Shown here one piece after another: positions 1-9,489 of a DNA stretch of 35,102 nucleotides. Where the stretch lies: the NCBI GenBank assembly GCA_039111535.1, contig JBCCIM010000045.1, positions 1 to 35,102 of the forward strand, read 5' to 3'. The first letter of the stretch is position 1, and each line of letters begins with the position of its first letter. The notes under the pieces are model-generated. The model saw only the letters and a program-made list of their open reading frames with translations, was not told the origin of the DNA and did no database searches. The position numbers and the translations under genes were made by a program. Source of the DNA: Bacteroidota bacterium (GTDB taxonomy: Bacteria; Bacteroidota; Rhodothermia; Rhodothermales; JAHQVL01).

Positions 1-428
1 CGGGCGTAACCGATGATGCGGTAAAGATTCAGGCTGCAATAGAAGGTGCGCATGCAGTAATCCTGGCGACTCCGGAATATCACGGCAGCTATTCCAGTGT
101 CATGAAGCTTGTAATCGAAAATATGGGTTTCCCATCCCGGCTTTCCAGAAAACCTGTTGCATTGCTTGGGGTGGCTGCAGGCCGCATTGGCGCCATTAAA
201 GCGTTAGAGCATCTCCGCAGCGTTGCCTCCCATGTGGGCGCAATAGTGCTACCGGGGCCGGTCTCTATTGCAAACGTGCAAGCAGTTTTTGATGAATCGG
301 GTACGCTGAATGATGCAGGGGTTGAAAAGCTTATCCGCAAACTGGTGACCGGGTTGATCGACTATCTGCGTGACACAACGTGTCCGGAGGAAGCATTTGA
401 GGCTTTTACGCGCGCCAATACAGCTTGA
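1..428 (+). CDS. NADPH-dependent FMN reductase (5'-truncated by window edge)
   Basis: The reading frame is open from the first bases of the window and ends at TGA 426-428, so only the C-terminal ~140 residues are seen. They carry the flavodoxin-fold FMN-binding loop of the NADPH-dependent FMN reductase family (T-P-E-Y-H-G-S-Y, encoded near 70-100) followed by a segment rich in the G-V-A-A-G-R-I-G type typical of the second flavin-contacting loop. Such enzymes reduce free FMN, quinones or azo compounds in the cytosol with NAD(P)H. The cupin gene starts 27 bp downstream on the same strand, so the two are probably co-transcribed. The physiological substrate cannot be inferred from sequence. Confidence 0.85.
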   Translation, partial: GVTDDAVKIQAAIEGAHAVILATPEYHGSYSSVMKLVIENMGFPSRLSRKPVALLGVAAGRIGAIKALEHLRSVASHVGAIVLPGPVSIANVQAVFDESGTLNDAGVEKLIRKLVTGLIDYLRDTTCPEEAFEAFTRANTA

Positions 429-455
429 ACTAATCACAGAACAACAGAGAAAACA

Positions 456-920
456 ATGTCAGAAAGAAAAGTCAGGGTTGTGCGACCGGGAGATAAAAAG
501 CACACCATTTTTGGTGCCGGCGATGAATACCGGTATTTTGCAACAGCTAAAGAGACTGATGGTCACTACTTTTTTCTTGAGGGTATAGTACCTCCCGGTG
601 GTGGACCGCCGCCACACATACAGACGCGGGAAGAGGAAGCATTCTATATTTTGGAAGGGACTGTTACGTTTTACGCACACGAGAAGGCTATAGATGCTGG
701 CCCAGGCACTTACCTTAATATCCCCAAAGGGGCAAAACACAGTTTTAAGAATAACACGGAAGAAACAGCCCGTATGCTCATATTTTTTGCGCCGGCAGGT
801 GTAGAAGGCTTATTTGATGAGATGGCTGGAGATACAAAAAGTGCTGCGCAGCCTGAGCAGGCACTGGATATTATGAACGAGGTGGGAGAGAAGTACGGAT
901 TACAGTTCTTTACTGAATGA
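456..920 (+). CDS. Cupin-domain protein, 154 aa
   Basis: This is a single-domain cupin. Cupin motif 1 lies at residues 48-68 (a Gly/Pro-rich turn, His54, acidic residues 59-61, then LEG), and motif 2 at 84-99 has the G-x5-P-x-G-x2-H-x3-N pattern with His95 and Asn99. In motif 1 the usual second histidine of H-x-H is Gln56, so the metal site may be three-ligand or altered. The length fits small stand-alone cupins such as quercetinase-like or sugar-binding proteins. It has no signal peptide and is therefore probably cytosolic. It sits between a flavin reductase and an ABC exporter, with 27 bp before it and 19 bp after it, so all three may be one transcript. A specific substrate cannot be named. 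Confidence 0.85.
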   Translation: MSERKVRVVRPGDKKHTIFGAGDEYRYFATAKETDGHYFFLEGIVPPGGGPPPHIQTREEEAFYILEGTVTFYAHEKAIDAGPGTYLNIPKGAKHSFKNNTEETARMLIFFAPAGVEGLFDEMAGDTKSAAQPEQALDIMNEVGEKYGLQFFTE

Positions 921-939
921 ATAAATAAAACACAATTGA

Positions 940-2697
940 ATGGATACACCGCAGCGGTTTGAAAGTGTTCGCAAACTCTGGTACCTCTTGAAGCCTTACA
1001 GGGCGCAGGTACTTGGGCTGTCTCTATTGATCAGTGCTTCTGCTGCATTGGGGACGATAGGTCCGCAGTTTATACGGTATGCGTTTGACACAGTAATACC
1101 GAGTGGCGAAATGCAGCTGTTCATTTGGCTTGGGGGCGCATTCATGGCCTTCTACCTCATACGTGCGTGTGTTAACTACGCCGGCATGTATTACAGCTTT
1201 GCTTTCACCCAGAATATCATCAGCGATATACGGATGCGATCGTACACGCGCCTGCTTCGTTTACCGGTTGAGCGGTTCACAGCTGAGCGCTCGGGTTCGA
1301 TGGTATCGCGTGTGGTATCCGATGTCAACGCCCTGCAAGGCATGATCCAGGCCGGCTCCACGCGCCTGGCGGGACAACTCTTCAGTATCCTGGTGATCCT
1401 TGCGATCGTAATCTCAATGAACTGGCAACTTGCGCTCGTCAATCTTGTGATTGTGCCGGCATTGGCCTACATCACACGTCATTACCAGGAGCCTATGCGA
1501 CAGGCTTCCCGGCTCATTCGAGCCCGTGTCGGGGAAATGACGGCTGTTGCAAGCGAAGTAATCAGCAATATTCAGGTTGTGAAATCATTTGCCAGTGAGC
1601 AGAATGAAACGCAGAAGTTTGGCACCGAGAACAACGCCTACGTCCAGTTTAACCTGGACCGCCGCAAAGATGTCGGGATGATGGAAAGCCTCGTTACCGT
1701 TACAGCAGAATACGGTATCGGCGCGATCTTGCTTTTTGGTGGATGGCAAATAGTTCAGGGGGCATTGAGTGTTGGTGAGCTTACTGCGTTCTTGCTGTAT
1801 CAACGGATGCTGCAGCGCCCCGTGATGTCCGTCATGTTTTTTAACAACCAGTTGCAGTCGGGGATGGCGGCCCTCGAGCGGGTGTCGGCCCTATTGGATA
1901 CGGAAACAGAACAAGATGGAGATGTACAGGAACGCCCCAAGGGCAACGTTTCTTTTGATGCAGTTACGTTTACGTATCCGGGTACACAAGAGCCTGTGCT
2001 GAAGTCACTATCATTTGACATCACGCCCGGACAGACCGTGGCTTTTGTTGGTCCATCAGGTGCGGGTAAAAGTACAGTTACCCGCTTGCTGGCGCGCTTT
2101 TTTGACCCACAGGCCGGCACGATCACCATCGGTGAGCGCAATATCCAGGCCTTCGCCCTTGAGACCTTGCGGCAAGCCATTGCAATTGTGCCGCAAGAGC
2201 CCACCTTGTTCTCAGGTACGGTCCGCGAGAATATAGGCTATGCACGTCCGGATGCAACAACCGCAGATATTGAAGAAGCAGCGCGTATCGCAAATGCGCA
2301 CCATTTTATCCTTGACCTGGAAGAAGGATATGAGACTAAAATTGGTGAGCGCGGGGTGAAGCTCTCGGGTGGACAAAAGCAGCGGATTGCCATCGCGCGC
2401 GCAATCTTGAAGAAAGCCAATATGCTGATTTTAGACGAAGCAACGGCTAGCCTCGATAGCGAGTCTGAAGCGATCATCCAGGATGCACTCGCCGGCGCTT
2501 TTTCAACAAACAACAACCTGATGACCCTCGTGATTGCGCATCGATTGTCTACCATTCAGGATGCTGACCGTATTCTGGTGCTGGAAGCCGGCAAACTCAG
2601 TGAATCGGGTACACACCAGGCGCTGATGGCGCAGAAAGGCTTGTACAGTCATTTGTATGAACTACAGTTTAGAGCTGAGTCTATGGATGTTAGTTAG
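940..2697 (+). CDS. ABC exporter, fused transmembrane and ATPase domains (MsbA/lipid-drug type)
   Basis: This is a 585-aa half-transporter of type IV ABC exporter architecture. Residues ~20-300 form the six-helix membrane domain. Residues ~335-575 form the nucleotide-binding domain with Walker A GPSGAGKST at 371-379, the Q-loop around Gln419, the LSGGQ signature at 475-479, Walker B MLILDE ending at Glu500, the D-loop SLD, and His534 in the H-loop. All catalytic residues are present, so it should be an active homodimeric ATP-driven exporter in the inner membrane. Lipids, drugs or peptides are possible substrates and none is indicated by the sequence. The ATG at 940 lies 19 bp after the cupin stop, which is consistent with an operon. 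Confidence 0.95.
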   Translation: MDTPQRFESVRKLWYLLKPYRAQVLGLSLLISASAALGTIGPQFIRYAFDTVIPSGEMQLFIWLGGAFMAFYLIRACVNYAGMYYSFAFTQNIISDIRMRSYTRLLRLPVERFTAERSGSMVSRVVSDVNALQGMIQAGSTRLAGQLFSILVILAIVISMNWQLALVNLVIVPALAYITRHYQEPMRQASRLIRARVGEMTAVASEVISNIQVVKSFASEQNETQKFGTENNAYVQFNLDRRKDVGMMESLVTVTAEYGIGAILLFGGWQIVQGALSVGELTAFLLYQRMLQRPVMSVMFFNNQLQSGMAALERVSALLDTETEQDGDVQERPKGNVSFDAVTFTYPGTQEPVLKSLSFDITPGQTVAFVGPSGAGKSTVTRLLARFFDPQAGTITIGERNIQAFALETLRQAIAIVPQEPTLFSGTVRENIGYARPDATTADIEEAARIANAHHFILDLEEGYETKIGERGVKLSGGQKQRIAIARAILKKANMLILDEATASLDSESEAIIQDALAGAFSTNNNLMTLVIAHRLSTIQDADRILVLEAGKLSESGTHQALMAQKGLYSHLYELQFRAESMDVS

Positions 2698-2752
2698 CCG
2701 GTTGACTTATTTTACCCCGCGACATCAATATAACCTGTGAAGCTAGAACGAT

Positions 2753-3928
2753 ATGAGTACTTTGAAAACGCATGTGCGACCAATGGTTGGCCGCGACAAA
2801 GATGAGACACATCGGGCAGCAACGCCGCTAGAGCTGTTCTTTGACCTGATATCTGTTATTGCCATTGCCGCAGCTGCTACAGAGTTGCACCATGCAATTG
2901 CTGAGGATCACCTGGGCGAGGGGCTGATCGGATTTGTGCTTACCTTCTTCGGAATCTGGTGGGCCTGGATGAATTTTACCTGGTTTGCCTCTGCGTATGA
3001 TACCGATGATGTACCTTATCGCATTGCGGTGATGGTAATGATGGTTGGTGCACTTCTTTTTGCCGCCGGCGTCCCGGTCTTGTTTACGGGAAGCACGCTG
3101 TTGGGCCTTGGCGGTTACATCATCATGCGACTTGCCCTCGTAAGTTTATGGTTGCGCGCCGCAAAACATGATAAAGACCGCAGAACAACGGCCATGCGCT
3201 ACGCTATTGGTATTACCATCGTTCAGATAGCCTGGGTTGTTATGTTTTTTACAGCCCCCCCTGAGCTCTTTATGCCGTTGTATTTTCTTCTGATTGGTTG
3301 CGAGTTGGCTGTGCCGGTTTACGCGGAGCGCGCCGGCTCTACCACGTGGCACCGTCATCATATTGTCGAACGGTATGGGCTATTGACCATCATCGTGTTG
3401 GGGGAGTCTTTTGTCGCATTGGTCGCGGCCGTAGCTGCGACTTCAGACTTTTCGCTGCAGCACACTGAATTGAGCCTGTGGATTCTGGCCGGCCTCATCA
3501 TTGTTTTTACTATGTGGTGGATCTACTTCAGCGAAAATGACTACGCTGCGCTGAATTCCATGGCTTCGGGCTTTCTCTGGGGATATGGACACTTTCTCGT
3601 TTTTGCAGCTGTGACGGCTGTGGGGGCAGGTCTTGCTGTAGGTGTCGACGTAATCACAGACCATGCAGCCGTTGGCAAAGGGATGGCAGTGGCTGCGGTG
3701 AACGTACCGCTTGCCATATTTATCCTTAGCGTGTGGATGGTCCATGAACGGTACGCAGCAAATGGATTTGTCCAGACGATGCTGATGCCGTTAGTTGCGG
3801 TGCTGATCCTTGTTAGCAGCTTTCTGGAAAGCGGGGTGCTCATTGCTGCAGTACTGATGATCGTATGCCTTACCCTGAAGTTGCGCTACCAATCTCACCG
3901 TGTCATGCAGGTTTCGGCTGCCGGTTAG
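2753..3928 (+). CDS. ltrA: Low temperature requirement A (LtrA) family membrane protein
   Basis: This 391-aa protein is strongly hydrophobic with about ten membrane segments. The N-terminus carries the family hallmark E-L-F-F-D-L (around residues 27-32), followed by acidic and His residues (E-L-H-H) and a W-W-A-W-M-N-F-T-W segment in the second helix. A later W-W-I-Y-F motif occurs near residue 255. LtrA was first named in Listeria for growth at low temperature, but its biochemical role is unknown. The gene is 55 bp downstream of the ABC exporter and ends just before a strong bidirectional terminator at 3948-3985, so it is the last gene of this plus-strand group. Confidence 0.9.
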   Translation: MSTLKTHVRPMVGRDKDETHRAATPLELFFDLISVIAIAAAATELHHAIAEDHLGEGLIGFVLTFFGIWWAWMNFTWFASAYDTDDVPYRIAVMVMMVGALLFAAGVPVLFTGSTLLGLGGYIIMRLALVSLWLRAAKHDKDRRTTAMRYAIGITIVQIAWVVMFFTAPPELFMPLYFLLIGCELAVPVYAERAGSTTWHRHHIVERYGLLTIIVLGESFVALVAAVAATSDFSLQHTELSLWILAGLIIVFTMWWIYFSENDYAALNSMASGFLWGYGHFLVFAAVTAVGAGLAVGVDVITDHAAVGKGMAVAAVNVPLAIFILSVWMVHERYAANGFVQTMLMPLVAVLILVSSFLESGVLIAAVLMIVCLTLKLRYQSHRVMQVSAAG

Positions 3929-3947
3929 CGACAAGCTGCTTGAAAAG

Positions 3948-3985
3948 AAAAAGCCACATCAGCGCATATGCTGATGTGGCTTTTT
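3948..3985. terminator. Bidirectional rho-independent terminator between ltrA and FG-GAP gene
   Basis: A perfect 16-bp inverted repeat spans 3948-3963 and 3970-3985 with a 6-nt loop. The arms have an A-tract at the outer left and a T-tract at the outer right, so the same hairpin works as a terminator on both strands. It lies between the convergent ltrA (+) and propeller gene (-). Confidence 0.9.
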
Positions 3986-4004
3986 CACTATTGGTAGTGC
4001 TGTA

Positions 4005-5816
4005 CTATTTAATCCGCGAAAGTACGCCGGAATATACTTTGTTTTCCCAGATGAGGCGGTAGATATACATGCCGCTCGTAGCAAAGGCTGCGCTACGCAA
4101 AGGGAGGTCGTGTTTGCCGGCAGTCAATGAAGTTTTTGTGCTATAGACTTCCTGGCCAAGGATGTTGTAAACAGCTAAATCAACGTCGCCTGCGTGGGGT
4201 AGGTTGAAAGAAACATGGGTGTTTTCGCTAAACGGGTTGGGATATGCACGAAAGAGGGTAAAGTCTTCTCCTGGAAGTTGTCCTCCATCTTCAGTGCTTG
4301 TCGCTGAAAGTCCATGGCCTTCTACAACTTTGATCGTTTGGTTTGTTGGAATATTGTAGAGGGTTTCTTCTGTACCGTTGGGCCAACGAATGACTAACTC
4401 ATCAATCATGTTTGCATACGAGACGCCAAAATGTACCGGTTGCACACTTTGTCCCAGGAAATCCACGCCATCGTGGTATCTATGATATGTTTGCCCATTT
4501 GCGTGTACTGTTAATGTAGCGCCAAACGCGTCGCGGTTCGAGACTGTGCCTTCCAGATCAACTTTAAGCCAATTTAGGGATGGCGATTCATTCGTGTACA
4601 GATAGGGCGTTTCTCTCCAGTTGGCAACGAGCAGGTCGAGGTCGCCATCGTTGTCAGAATCAAAGACGACCAGTCCCCTGGCTTCTGCTTCGCCATTTGC
4701 ACCAGATTTTTCAGATACGTTTGTGTATTCAAGCAGGTTGGTACCCACCAGTTGGTTTGTGAAAAAGACATTACTGAATGGCTCAATCAGAAAGCCATTG
4801 GCAACGTAGAGGTCGAGATCGCCATCGTGGTCACAATCAAAAAACTCAGTACCCCATGCCCAACCGGCACCGCTTACACCCCGCTCGACCGCCTGATTTT
4901 CAAAGCTGCCATTCCCAGTATTTACAAAAAGCGGATTAAGATAATATTCTTCGATGTTAGTGAGATAAATATCAAAGAATCCATCATTGTTATAATCCCC
5001 GACTGTTACCCCCATTCCATGCCCTTCGTCTTCAAGTCCATATGCCGCGGTTGCTTCTGTAAAACTCTTGTCTCCGTTGTTGACATAAAATTTGTTAGGG
5101 CCAAAATCATTAACCACGTAGAGGTCTGGCAGGCCATCGTTATTGGCGTCTATAGGAATAGACGTCCAGGTTAGCCCTCCGTCCTGCAGTCCTGAACCCA
5201 GGGATATATCTTTGAATGTGCCATCTCCCAGGTTTTCGTATAACCGATTGGGGGAATCGGAGTCAGCCCATACGCTAACATACAAGTCGAGATCACCATC
5301 AAGGTCTAAATCCCACCACACTGAGCTGGACGTCGCACTTCCATCGCTGTGCGACAGCCCGGCGGCTTCTGTAACGTCTGTAAAGGTACCGTTACCTTCA
5401 TTCTTGAAGAGAATTTCTGGACCCACATTGGTGAGGAAAAGGTCCGGGTCGCCGTCGTTGTCATAATCAGCCCAAGAGGCACCAAATTTATTACCCATGC
5501 CACCGCGCGCAAATCCGTTCACTTTACTTAACACGCCGGCTTCTGCCGTCACATCAGTAAACTGACCGTTTCCATCGTTTTGATAGAGGCGGTTCCAGGT
5601 TTTGGGGCGATCTGGGTCGTACTGAAAGTAAGCAACCATATAGATGTCGAGATCGCCATCCATATCGTAATCGGCAACAGCGACACCGTTGTGGTCCTGG
5701 GCATCATTGATATCGAGGCCGGCGGTTTGGGTAGAAAGCTGGAAGTTTTGTGCAAGCAGTGGAGCTGGAATGCACAAGACGCAAAACAACACAGCTATAT
5801 AAGCAGTGTAGCGCAT
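4005..5816 (-). CDS. Secreted seven-bladed FG-GAP/VCBS propeller with ASPIC/UnbV domain and T9SS C-terminal signal
   Basis: The 603-aa product begins with a signal peptide (cleavage likely after the A-Q around residue 23). Seven calcium-loop motifs of the D-x-D-x-D-G type start near residues 49, 117, 169, 223, 274, 327 and 386, at a spacing of 51-68 residues, which fits a seven-bladed beta-propeller. Residues ~415-498 resemble the ASPIC/UnbV domain. The last ~80 residues (from A-Y-P-N-P-F at ~524 to the basic end S-R-I-K) match a type A T9SS sorting domain, so the protein should be exported and possibly anchored at the cell surface. It lies 197 bp downstream of the Ser/Thr kinase on the same strand. 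Its ligand is unknown; binding of extracellular polymer or a role in adhesion is inference only. Confidence 0.92.
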   Translation of the reverse strand: MRYTAYIAVLFCVLCIPAPLLAQNFQLSTQTAGLDINDAQDHNGVAVADYDMDGDLDIYMVAYFQYDPDRPKTWNRLYQNDGNGQFTDVTAEAGVLSKVNGFARGGMGNKFGASWADYDNDGDPDLFLTNVGPEILFKNEGNGTFTDVTEAAGLSHSDGSATSSSVWWDLDLDGDLDLYVSVWADSDSPNRLYENLGDGTFKDISLGSGLQDGGLTWTSIPIDANNDGLPDLYVVNDFGPNKFYVNNGDKSFTEATAAYGLEDEGHGMGVTVGDYNNDGFFDIYLTNIEEYYLNPLFVNTGNGSFENQAVERGVSGAGWAWGTEFFDCDHDGDLDLYVANGFLIEPFSNVFFTNQLVGTNLLEYTNVSEKSGANGEAEARGLVVFDSDNDGDLDLLVANWRETPYLYTNESPSLNWLKVDLEGTVSNRDAFGATLTVHANGQTYHRYHDGVDFLGQSVQPVHFGVSYANMIDELVIRWPNGTEETLYNIPTNQTIKVVEGHGLSATSTEDGGQLPGEDFTLFRAYPNPFSENTHVSFNLPHAGDVDLAVYNILGQEVYSTKTSLTAGKHDLPLRSAAFATSGMYIYRLIWENKVYSGVLSRIK

Positions 5817-6013
5817 GGCTAAAAATACGTTGATGGTAGTCTTTTGGTGCGTGAGCTATTCTGGTGGTGGGTCTGCTCCGCGGGTATGGGATCAGAATTT
5901 AGGCAATCCGAGGCCTTAAAGAAAGCTGCTTTAGCCGTTTTTTGGTCAATTTGGTGTGTAGTTGTACCCTTTGCAACACATTGTTAGTCTATAGAAAAGG
6001 CTTTCTGTGTGCA

Positions 6014-8611
6014 CTAATGTATCGTGTTTTGGATCAGCTCATTGAATGCATCGCGTTCACGGAGGGGGTCCCAGCGGGGGTCGACAGCAATCGAGGGCGG
6101 CAAGTCGCCGGCAGCGGCTGCGCGCTTGATCCATATCATGGCCTCGTCTAGTTCTCCCAGGTTTATGTAGATCAGAGAGATGCTCGTTGCGCCGTTTTTA
6201 CGGGTTGAGGTAAGGTATGCTTTTAGTTCATTCAGTTTTTCTTTGGCATCGGCGATATTGCCAGTTTTTGCATCCAGCTCGGCAAAGAAGCTTTCATTGT
6301 CGATACGATTCTCAGAACGGTCTAGCTGAATAGCTTTTGTAAATGCATTCTGAGCCAGCTCGTATTGATCCGATTGCAAGTACGCAAAAGCGAGGAGTTT
6401 ATACGCCCGCACAAAGTCCGGCTGTAGCGCCAACAAGGCATTTAACTCATCGATTGCTTTGTCGTATTCCCGGTTGTAGTAATAGGCGCGGCCTACGTCG
6501 CGGCGAATTTGCAGGGAAGTGGGCAGCAATTCCAGCGCTCGTTCGAGCGACAGGAGGCCTTCTTGAATTTTACCTTGCCGAAGCAAAAGTAATCCGTATT
6601 CGCGGTGGGCTTCGCTGTTGCCAGGGTTCAATTCCAGAGCGCGCAGAAAGGAGCGTGCGGCGCCATTATAATCGTTGTCGATGAGTTCGCGAACAACACC
6701 CATCGCAATGTGGGCTTCAGGGAGCGATTCATCGAGCTCGAGTGCATTGCCGGCTGAGCGCTTTGCCAACGCGTTGGCTGCCTCGGGGTGCATACGTTCG
6801 TATTTCTCACCCAGGAGGTACTGCGGTACAACGAGGCTAGCGTGCGCGCGGGCAAAACTGGGTTCCAGCAAAATGGCCCGGTTAAACAATGCGATTGCTT
6901 GCTCCAGGTGGTCCGGCGTTTCCCGCTCAAAATGGAATCTGCCCCGCAGGTACAGTTCAAAAGCTTCAGGATTGATAGCACTGATGTCTTCCGTTAACAC
7001 TTCGTTGCTCAGCGGAATGTCGAGTTTGTCTATGATATCCAGTGCAACATCATGAATAAGTATCTGGAGGTCTTCCTCGTCTTCCACGTGTGAGAGGGCC
7101 GTTACAACCCGCTCCGTCTCTGTTTCGAAGACATTGATGGCAATATGGATTTTGCCGTCTTGTCTGAAGACGTTGCCATTCAACTTCCAGGTCAGATCCA
7201 GGTTTTTAGCCAGATTATCCGACCCATCTGCTGTTTCGCTGTTTTGCACCAATGAAACAACCTTGAGCGCGTCAAAGCGGGTCAGTTCGTGGATTAATTC
7301 CTGCGTGACGCCGCTGTAGAAATAGATATCTTCATTGTTGATGTTAATGTCCTGCAACAACTCAATACCGATGGATTCAGGGCGCGCAGCCATTGAACTG
7401 CCCAATGGGTCCAGTTTGCTGATAAAGAACCCCGTGAGAATCAGCAGCATGATCACGGCCAACGTCGAAATTGGGCGTGTTACAACGGTAGTCTTGGCAA
7501 TTTGCAAGAAAGAGGACGATGGAAACGGCCCTGGCAGCAGCTGCCGCATCTCCCGAAGGAAAGCCGACATCGAGGGATAGCGATCATTTGGGTCGTTGCG
7601 TAAAGCCATCGCGGCGACCCGATGGAGGTGGGAAAATATTGCGGAGCCAGACGAAGAGCTTGTTGACCGGGAAATAGAGTCGTCAAGCGAAAGCCCGCCA
7701 TTGCTGGAACGATCGGGTTTTCTGCCATAAAGCATTTCATGCAATACAATACCTGTAGACCAGATATCTGCACGGAAGTCTGTCTTTTCACCACGTAGCT
7801 GCTCTGGAGGCATGTAGCCAACGGTGCCCATGATGCGCCCGGTGTCGTTTGGCAGTGGCCTGTCTATAAACGTGGCAAGGCCAAAGTCCACAATCTTGAC
7901 AATATCATCTTCGGTAATGATGATATTGCTCGGCTTGATATCGCGGTGCAAAACACCACGTTTGTGGGAAAACTCCAGTCCTTCAGCGATTTGCAAGGAA
8001 TAGCGCAATACCGTTTCAACGGGTAGCAAACCTTCAGAAAGCTTCGATTTGAGCGTTTGACCTTCATAAAAGGTCATGGCAATGAACAATTGCCCGTTCG
8101 AAGTTTCCCCAATTTCGTGGATAATGCCAATGTTAGGGTGGTCAAGAATGGACGCAGCTTTGGCTTCATGCACAAAGCGTTCGCGTGTTGCCGGATCTTC
8201 AACCAGGTTGGGCGACAGAAACTTGAGGGCAACGAACCGATCCAGTTGCAGGTCTTTGCCTTTATAGACAATTCCCATGCCGCCGCCGCCAATAACTTCC
8301 AGAATTTTGAAATTGGATACGGTTTTGCCAACGAGGCCAAACGGGTCTTTGGGCAGGCGTTTGTCGGTACTTATGTACTTGCCGTTGGGAATGGTAGGCT
8401 CGATCAGGGAATCGTAGTGCCCCGAGAATGCGTCGAGAATACTGTCGATGTCGTCGCCACTTTCAAGTAGCAACTGAACCTCCTGGCAAAGCGCAGGATC
8501 TTCATCGTTCATTGCATCCAGATAGGATTGCCGCTTGTTTGGCGGTAAATCCAGCACTGTTGACAGTAGCTCGTCAAGCCGCCTTAAATATTCAAGGCTT
8601 TGATCCGGCAT
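6014..8611 (-). CDS. Transmembrane Ser/Thr protein kinase with TPR repeats
   Basis: The 865-aa protein has a ~95-residue N-terminal helical region and a eukaryotic-like kinase domain (~99-360) with a Gly-rich loop at 108-113, Lys130 in V-A-L-K, H222-R-D224, Asn229, D242-F-G, and M-P-P-E at 267-270. All catalytic residues are intact. A Ser-rich stretch at 302-323 is a possible phosphorylation segment. One membrane helix lies at ~381-400. Beyond it, ~412-535 resembles the TolB-N/FlgO-like domain often seen in these kinases, and ~545-865 contains TPR repeats, probably extracytoplasmic. It is 272 bp downstream of an ECF sigma gene and upstream of the secreted propeller gene. The arrangement suggests a sensor that links an external signal to phosphorylation, possibly of the sigma factor; this is inference. 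Confidence 0.93.
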   Translation of the reverse strand: MPDQSLEYLRRLDELLSTVLDLPPNKRQSYLDAMNDEDPALCQEVQLLLESGDDIDSILDAFSGHYDSLIEPTIPNGKYISTDKRLPKDPFGLVGKTVSNFKILEVIGGGGMGIVYKGKDLQLDRFVALKFLSPNLVEDPATRERFVHEAKAASILDHPNIGIIHEIGETSNGQLFIAMTFYEGQTLKSKLSEGLLPVETVLRYSLQIAEGLEFSHKRGVLHRDIKPSNIIITEDDIVKIVDFGLATFIDRPLPNDTGRIMGTVGYMPPEQLRGEKTDFRADIWSTGIVLHEMLYGRKPDRSSNGGLSLDDSISRSTSSSSGSAIFSHLHRVAAMALRNDPNDRYPSMSAFLREMRQLLPGPFPSSSFLQIAKTTVVTRPISTLAVIMLLILTGFFISKLDPLGSSMAARPESIGIELLQDININNEDIYFYSGVTQELIHELTRFDALKVVSLVQNSETADGSDNLAKNLDLTWKLNGNVFRQDGKIHIAINVFETETERVVTALSHVEDEEDLQILIHDVALDIIDKLDIPLSNEVLTEDISAINPEAFELYLRGRFHFERETPDHLEQAIALFNRAILLEPSFARAHASLVVPQYLLGEKYERMHPEAANALAKRSAGNALELDESLPEAHIAMGVVRELIDNDYNGAARSFLRALELNPGNSEAHREYGLLLLRQGKIQEGLLSLERALELLPTSLQIRRDVGRAYYYNREYDKAIDELNALLALQPDFVRAYKLLAFAYLQSDQYELAQNAFTKAIQLDRSENRIDNESFFAELDAKTGNIADAKEKLNELKAYLTSTRKNGATSISLIYINLGELDEAMIWIKRAAAAGDLPPSIAVDPRWDPLRERDAFNELIQNTIH

Positions 8612-8770
8612 AAGTCGGCACGCGTTTAGGACAGCATGAAGCAGGACGGGGCCATCCTGATTCCCAAGGGAAGAGGGTTACAAAGCAGTCAACTGAAGGG
8701 TCCGTACAGGGTTGCCCACGAGTGGCAGAGGAGGTAGAGACGGGGTACAGTTAAATCAGGCGATAGCATA

Positions 8771-8786
8771 GTAACCCAGTGGTTAC
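8771..8786. promoter_or_regulatory. Small palindrome between sigma and kinase genes
   Basis: GTAACC-CAGT-GGTTAC is a perfect 6-bp inverted repeat with a 4-nt spacer in the 272-bp gap upstream of the kinase. It could be an operator or a short hairpin. Nothing else in this gap looks like a gene or terminator. Confidence 0.3.
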
Positions 8787-8883
8787 ATCTATCTTTAGTA
8801 TAAGTAATCCTGAGATTTTATTCTGCTTTACACCACTTATTCGTTCCAGAAAGGTGCTGAACCGCAACAACGCGTATAAAATG

Positions 8884-9489
8884 CTACGAATTATAGGTTT
8901 TTTCTATAGGGAGGGCGGGAATATGCTCTGCGATTAATGACCTGAACAGTAAAAGTTTGGCCCGGTTCAAATCTCTGTCTATTGTTCGGGTTGAAACGTC
9001 CATGTGTTTGGCAATTTCTTGAATAGACATTTGTTTGAAGAATCGCATTTCAATGACCTGGGCGAGGCGTGCATCGAAGGCGGCGAGTTGTTCAACGGCA
9101 AGTTTTAGCTCCATCGCCGGCGTTTCTGGCTCGCTGGCTACCTGTACAGCATCTCCGATGGGCAGCTTGTTCTTTCTGCCTTCTCGCTTGAGTGAATTCC
9201 GGTTACGGGCGTAATCAATCAGTGTGCGCTTCATGGTGCGTGAGAAGCTGCGGTAAAAATGCTCCCGGTTTTGCCACGAAGCAGAAGAAGAGAAAAGACG
9301 AAGATACGTTTCGTGTATCAGCCCATTAACAGAAAGTGTATGGTCATTACGCTCAGAAAGCATCATACGATCAGCGATCATATGAAGCTTTCTATAGATC
9401 AACGGCCAACGGCTATCATTTGGTGTTGCAGCGCCGTCTTGGGCTTTTTTGAGGAAGAGCGTAAGGTTATTTCCGTCTGAATACTGCAC
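8884..9489 (-). CDS. ECF sigma factor of the kinase-linked subgroup
   Basis: The 201-aa protein has region 2 at ~27-100, including the conserved L-I-H-E-T-Y-L-R-L helix at 57-65 and the R-T-L-I-D-Y-A-R-N segment, and region 4 at ~130-185 with a helix-turn-helix around 154-175 (S-I-Q-E-I-A then V-S-T-R-T-I-D-R-D). It matches the ECF subgroup common in Rhodothermota, Planctomycetota and Acidobacteriota that is encoded beside Ser/Thr kinases and usually has no classical anti-sigma gene. The start is a GTG with no clear Shine-Dalgarno sequence, so the exact N-terminus is uncertain. The neighbouring membrane kinase is the natural candidate for its regulator. Confidence 0.9.
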   Translation of the reverse strand: MQYSDGNNLTLFLKKAQDGAATPNDSRWPLIYRKLHMIADRMMLSERNDHTLSVNGLIHETYLRLFSSSASWQNREHFYRSFSRTMKRTLIDYARNRNSLKREGRKNKLPIGDAVQVASEPETPAMELKLAVEQLAAFDARLAQVIEMRFFKQMSIQEIAKHMDVSTRTIDRDLNRAKLLLFRSLIAEHIPALPIEKTYNS

